Source: Trachythela sp. YZ-2020
Lineage: Eukaryota > Cnidaria > Anthozoa > Malacalcyonacea > Clavulariidae
DNA length: 64,000 nt
Reading direction: 5' to 3'
Assembly: GCA_016169945.1 (NCBI GenBank)
Contig: JADLSH010000256.1
Location: 124,001 to 188,000, forward strand
Made by a program: the position numbers and the translations under genes. Under the pieces are notes generated by a model. That model was not told where the DNA came from. It did not search any database and saw nothing but the letters and a program-made list of their open reading frames with translations. Positions 62,168 to 64,000 of this stretch are shown here, piece after piece; the first letter of the stretch is position 1; the number at the start of each line of letters is the position of its first letter.

Positions 62168-62389
62168 TTAATGTTTTTCTTTAGAGTGTTTTAAAAATTC
62201 ACCATCGTTTCTAAATCTTTTATCACACACACCACATGTTATGCCTTCGACTTTATTAGGACGAGTACCATGAGAAACTTTTGTATGTAATTTAATACCG
62301 GTCTCAGAGCCTGCCCATGTACAAGACTTATGATGACATCTTGTTTTACCAGTGCTGCTTAACATCATAAAATTATAATTCTTTGGCAT
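62168..62389 (-). CDS. Two-finger C2H2 protein 2 (73 aa)
   Basis: Finger 1 is CHHKSCTWAGSETGIKLH..H (C-x4-C-x11-H-x4-H); finger 2 is CGVCDKRFRNDGEFLKH..H (C-x2-C-x12-H-x4-H). It is paralogous to the 57457-57726 protein in length, finger spacing and the TGIKLHTK stretch. It is the last gene before the right TIR, and AATAAACAATG precedes the start. Confidence 0.75.
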   Translation of the reverse strand: MPKNYNFMMLSSTGKTRCHHKSCTWAGSETGIKLHTKVSHGTRPNKVEGITCGVCDKRFRNDGEFLKHSKEKH

Positions 62390-62470
62390 TGTTTATTTGT
62401 TTATTTTTGTCCTTGCATGTCAAAGTTCATTTTTCTTTTCTGGTACCGCGCGCAAGCGCGCCCCACAGAG

Positions 62471-62691
62471 CTTGAGCTTGTGTGTGTGTGTGTGACGTAA
62501 GACGTAAGACGTAAGCGCTTGCGCGGTGTTTCAGAATAATTATACTTTTTACGGTGTGTGTGACGTAAGCGCTTGCGCGGTGTTTCAGAATTTTAAGTAG
62601 TACGGCATTATACGGCACTTTTAAAAGTGGTGACGTCAGAGATATGTTTTAGAAAGTGCCGTAGTGCCGTATAGTCCCGTACATTACTACT
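62471..62691. repeat. Polinton right terminal inverted repeat
   Basis: About 221 bp, near-identical to the left repeat in reverse apart from one 9-bp indel and (GT)n length. The match begins at CTTGAGCTTG (62471). The high identity points to recent insertion or homogenisation during replication. Confidence 0.95.
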
Positions 62692-62735
62692 CACGTGTCC
62701 TCTTTTCTTCCCTGGTTCCTACGCAACTACCGTTA

Positions 62736-63193
62736 TGAATGGATCAATTCTTGCTGTTACCATCCTCCCCAGGCAACACCTCGGGCATTTATACATTTTT
62801 TTAAAGCTCACTGCAAATTCCCAGCTCCCGGGAATTTGAAAATTAACGATTCCCAACCCCCAGGCAAGGGTCAAAATTTAATACAGTAATTTAACATAAA
62901 AAATCCTGCATACTTTCAACAGAAAATCGGCCCTTCTTCTATGGACAGCAATCTTTCTGAGATGCTGTATATCCAACATTTGATGGACTTTTGCCTGTCA
63001 CAGAAAAATAACGCGCGCACAGAGGACTAGGGATTAGTCTGTACATTGCCAGTCACCAAACCCCAGATCTCGTGCATGCCCTGCCTAAATCCCCGGGATA
63101 AAATCATCACACCAATTCCGGGGCCCGGAACATGATTTGCTGCATTGTTCCAGTGGCTGCCAGGGGGGATATAACAGCAAGAATTGATCCATG
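62736..63193. repeat. Foldback flanking element right of the Polinton
   Basis: ATGGATCAATTCTTGCTGTTA at 62737-62757 is complementary to TAACAGCAAGAATTGATCCAT at 63173-63193. About 415 bp lie between, without genes. It probably is a small inverted-repeat element or part of the dispersed repeat the Polinton entered. Confidence 0.6.
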
Positions 63194-63200
63194 CATTAGG

Positions 63201-64000
63201 TGGGTTCCACAATAAAGGATTGCATATTTCATACCATGGTGCCTGGGGTATAACTGCCTATATTTTTCTCAAATTTCTAAACCTATCATTCAAACATAGT
63301 ATTATGTTTTTGTGGCAGGTGTTATTTTCAGTATTATTTTCAATGTTTGCTCCCAAAGCATGTGGGTAAGGCATAATAAGGGCAATAAGAAAATAGATTT
63401 TAAACTCTTTGAAAAGAGCAAAATAATTTGCAGTTGGCCACACATGGCTACCAAGCATGCTCAGTGAGCTATGGTGTGGGTTAAGCGGTTGGAATAGTGC
63501 TTGAAAAATTCAATAAGTCAATTGTGGAAGAAATTTTGGTACGGTGAACAATTACTTCTCCCCCATCTGCCTTTCATAAGGCAAAAACAACCAATTGTGA
63601 GTGCACAAGGGTGGGCAGTTCACAATTTTTAGACGTTTTTGTGACCTGCGATTTGAGGAAAGACATATATTAACTCCAGCCAACGTCTTACAGCCATGCC
63701 AGGTTGAATTTTCAGAGGATGATGTGTTGAAAGAATAGATGCAAGTGCAAAAATTGGTGACAGAGTGAGGGGGGAGGTCTGGTCAAGTCTGTTATTGCTG
63801 CGAGCGGTAAGGCCAGCAGCTCACTAATCTTAACGAGGTCTCCTGAGTGTATGTGCGTTCGCAATCTCGATTCTCATCATTTCGTGGACAATTATATTCG
63901 GTATACGTAATGACTACCGATCAGCGGCGAACATTAATAAATTGTGCGCTGCGCAACACCGTGACGCGTCACCACGTTCTCTTTCTTCCTCGAAGCTGTT
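63201..64000. other. Gene-free right end
   Basis: No recognisable coding region or RNA gene. A short GTGGGTTAAGCGG run and a CG-richer segment (63780-63990) occur near the end. Could be a host intron or intergenic DNA. Confidence 0.4.

Larger units (their letters stand above)
43158..62691. mobile_element. Complete Polinton/Maverick, 19.5 kb
   Basis: The element starts AGTAGTAATG at 43158 and ends CATTACTACT at 62691, with CACGTG duplicated outside both ends (43152-43157 and 62692-62697). Polintons make 6-bp duplications and have AG...CT ends, which fits. It encodes the family's core: protein-primed DNA polymerase B, retroviral-type integrase, FtsK/HerA-like packaging ATPase, and double- and single-jelly-roll capsid proteins. 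A maturation protease was not recognised. Gene density is high and nearly all frames are open, so the copy is young. It could be a provirus able to form particles; that is inference. Confidence 0.95.

Overview
The window is eukaryotic, AT-rich, intron-bearing animal DNA, most likely from an anthozoan cnidarian (an octocoral is my best guess; a sponge is not excluded). Reasons: a host receptor-tyrosine-kinase gene split by GT-AG introns, and a repeat load made of R2-type LINEs with restriction-like endonucleases, CR1/L2-like LINEs, a Penelope-like element with hammerhead ribozymes, a P-element with THAP/TNP domains, a tRNA-derived SINE, foldback MITEs and a complete Polinton/Maverick. The species call is inference; no search was run.

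Layout. 1-5.4 kb: a dispersed repeat with a (AAT)n tract, then four head-to-tail 3' fragments of one R2-like LINE (minus strand), one broken by a MITE and the last turned into a large inverted duplication. 5.4-9.7 kb: MITE and tandem-repeat DNA without recognisable genes. 9.75-14.25 kb: a decayed multi-gene cluster I cannot assign to a named element class: three leftward ORFs with a weak resemblance to rolling-circle initiators, a central array of six 92-bp repeats with a strong dyad, a rightward pair (tiny C2H2 zinc finger plus an acidic protein gene with two breaks), and a leftward GRF zinc-finger gene behind a promoter with paired CRE and E2F sites and a TATA box. It looks like the relic of a virus-like element. 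15-18.3 kb: LINE RT fragment, dispersed repeats, SINE.

20.3-41.7 kb: five kinase-domain exons of a receptor tyrosine kinase on the minus strand, all open and in phase. The introns hold a 2.7-kb P element, a Penelope-like element, two CR1/L2-like LINE copies set in or beside minisatellites, and several foldback elements.

43,158-62,691: a 19.5-kb Polinton/Maverick with about 220-230-bp terminal inverted repeats, AG...CT ends and a 6-bp target duplication (CACGTG). It encodes a protein-primed family-B polymerase with an inserted Vsr-like nuclease motif, retroviral-type integrase, packaging ATPase, major and minor capsid proteins, a collagen-like fibre candidate, a PCNA-like clamp, two C2H2 zinc-finger proteins and several small structural or membrane proteins. 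Nearly every ORF is intact, the exception being one frameshift caused by a 10-bp tandem duplication, so insertion looks recent. Its expression signals look viral: AATAAA-type motifs sit just before start codons, divergent genes share promoters as short as 21-30 bp, and a perfect or near-perfect hairpin sits at every convergent gene boundary. The element sits inside a copy of a dispersed repeat whose uninterrupted relative lies at about 16.0-16.2 kb.

The most notable points are the sliding-clamp gene in a protein-primed element, the hairpin-at-gene-end rule, the shared N-terminal motif of two putative fibre proteins, and the unclassified cluster at 9.75-14.25 kb.
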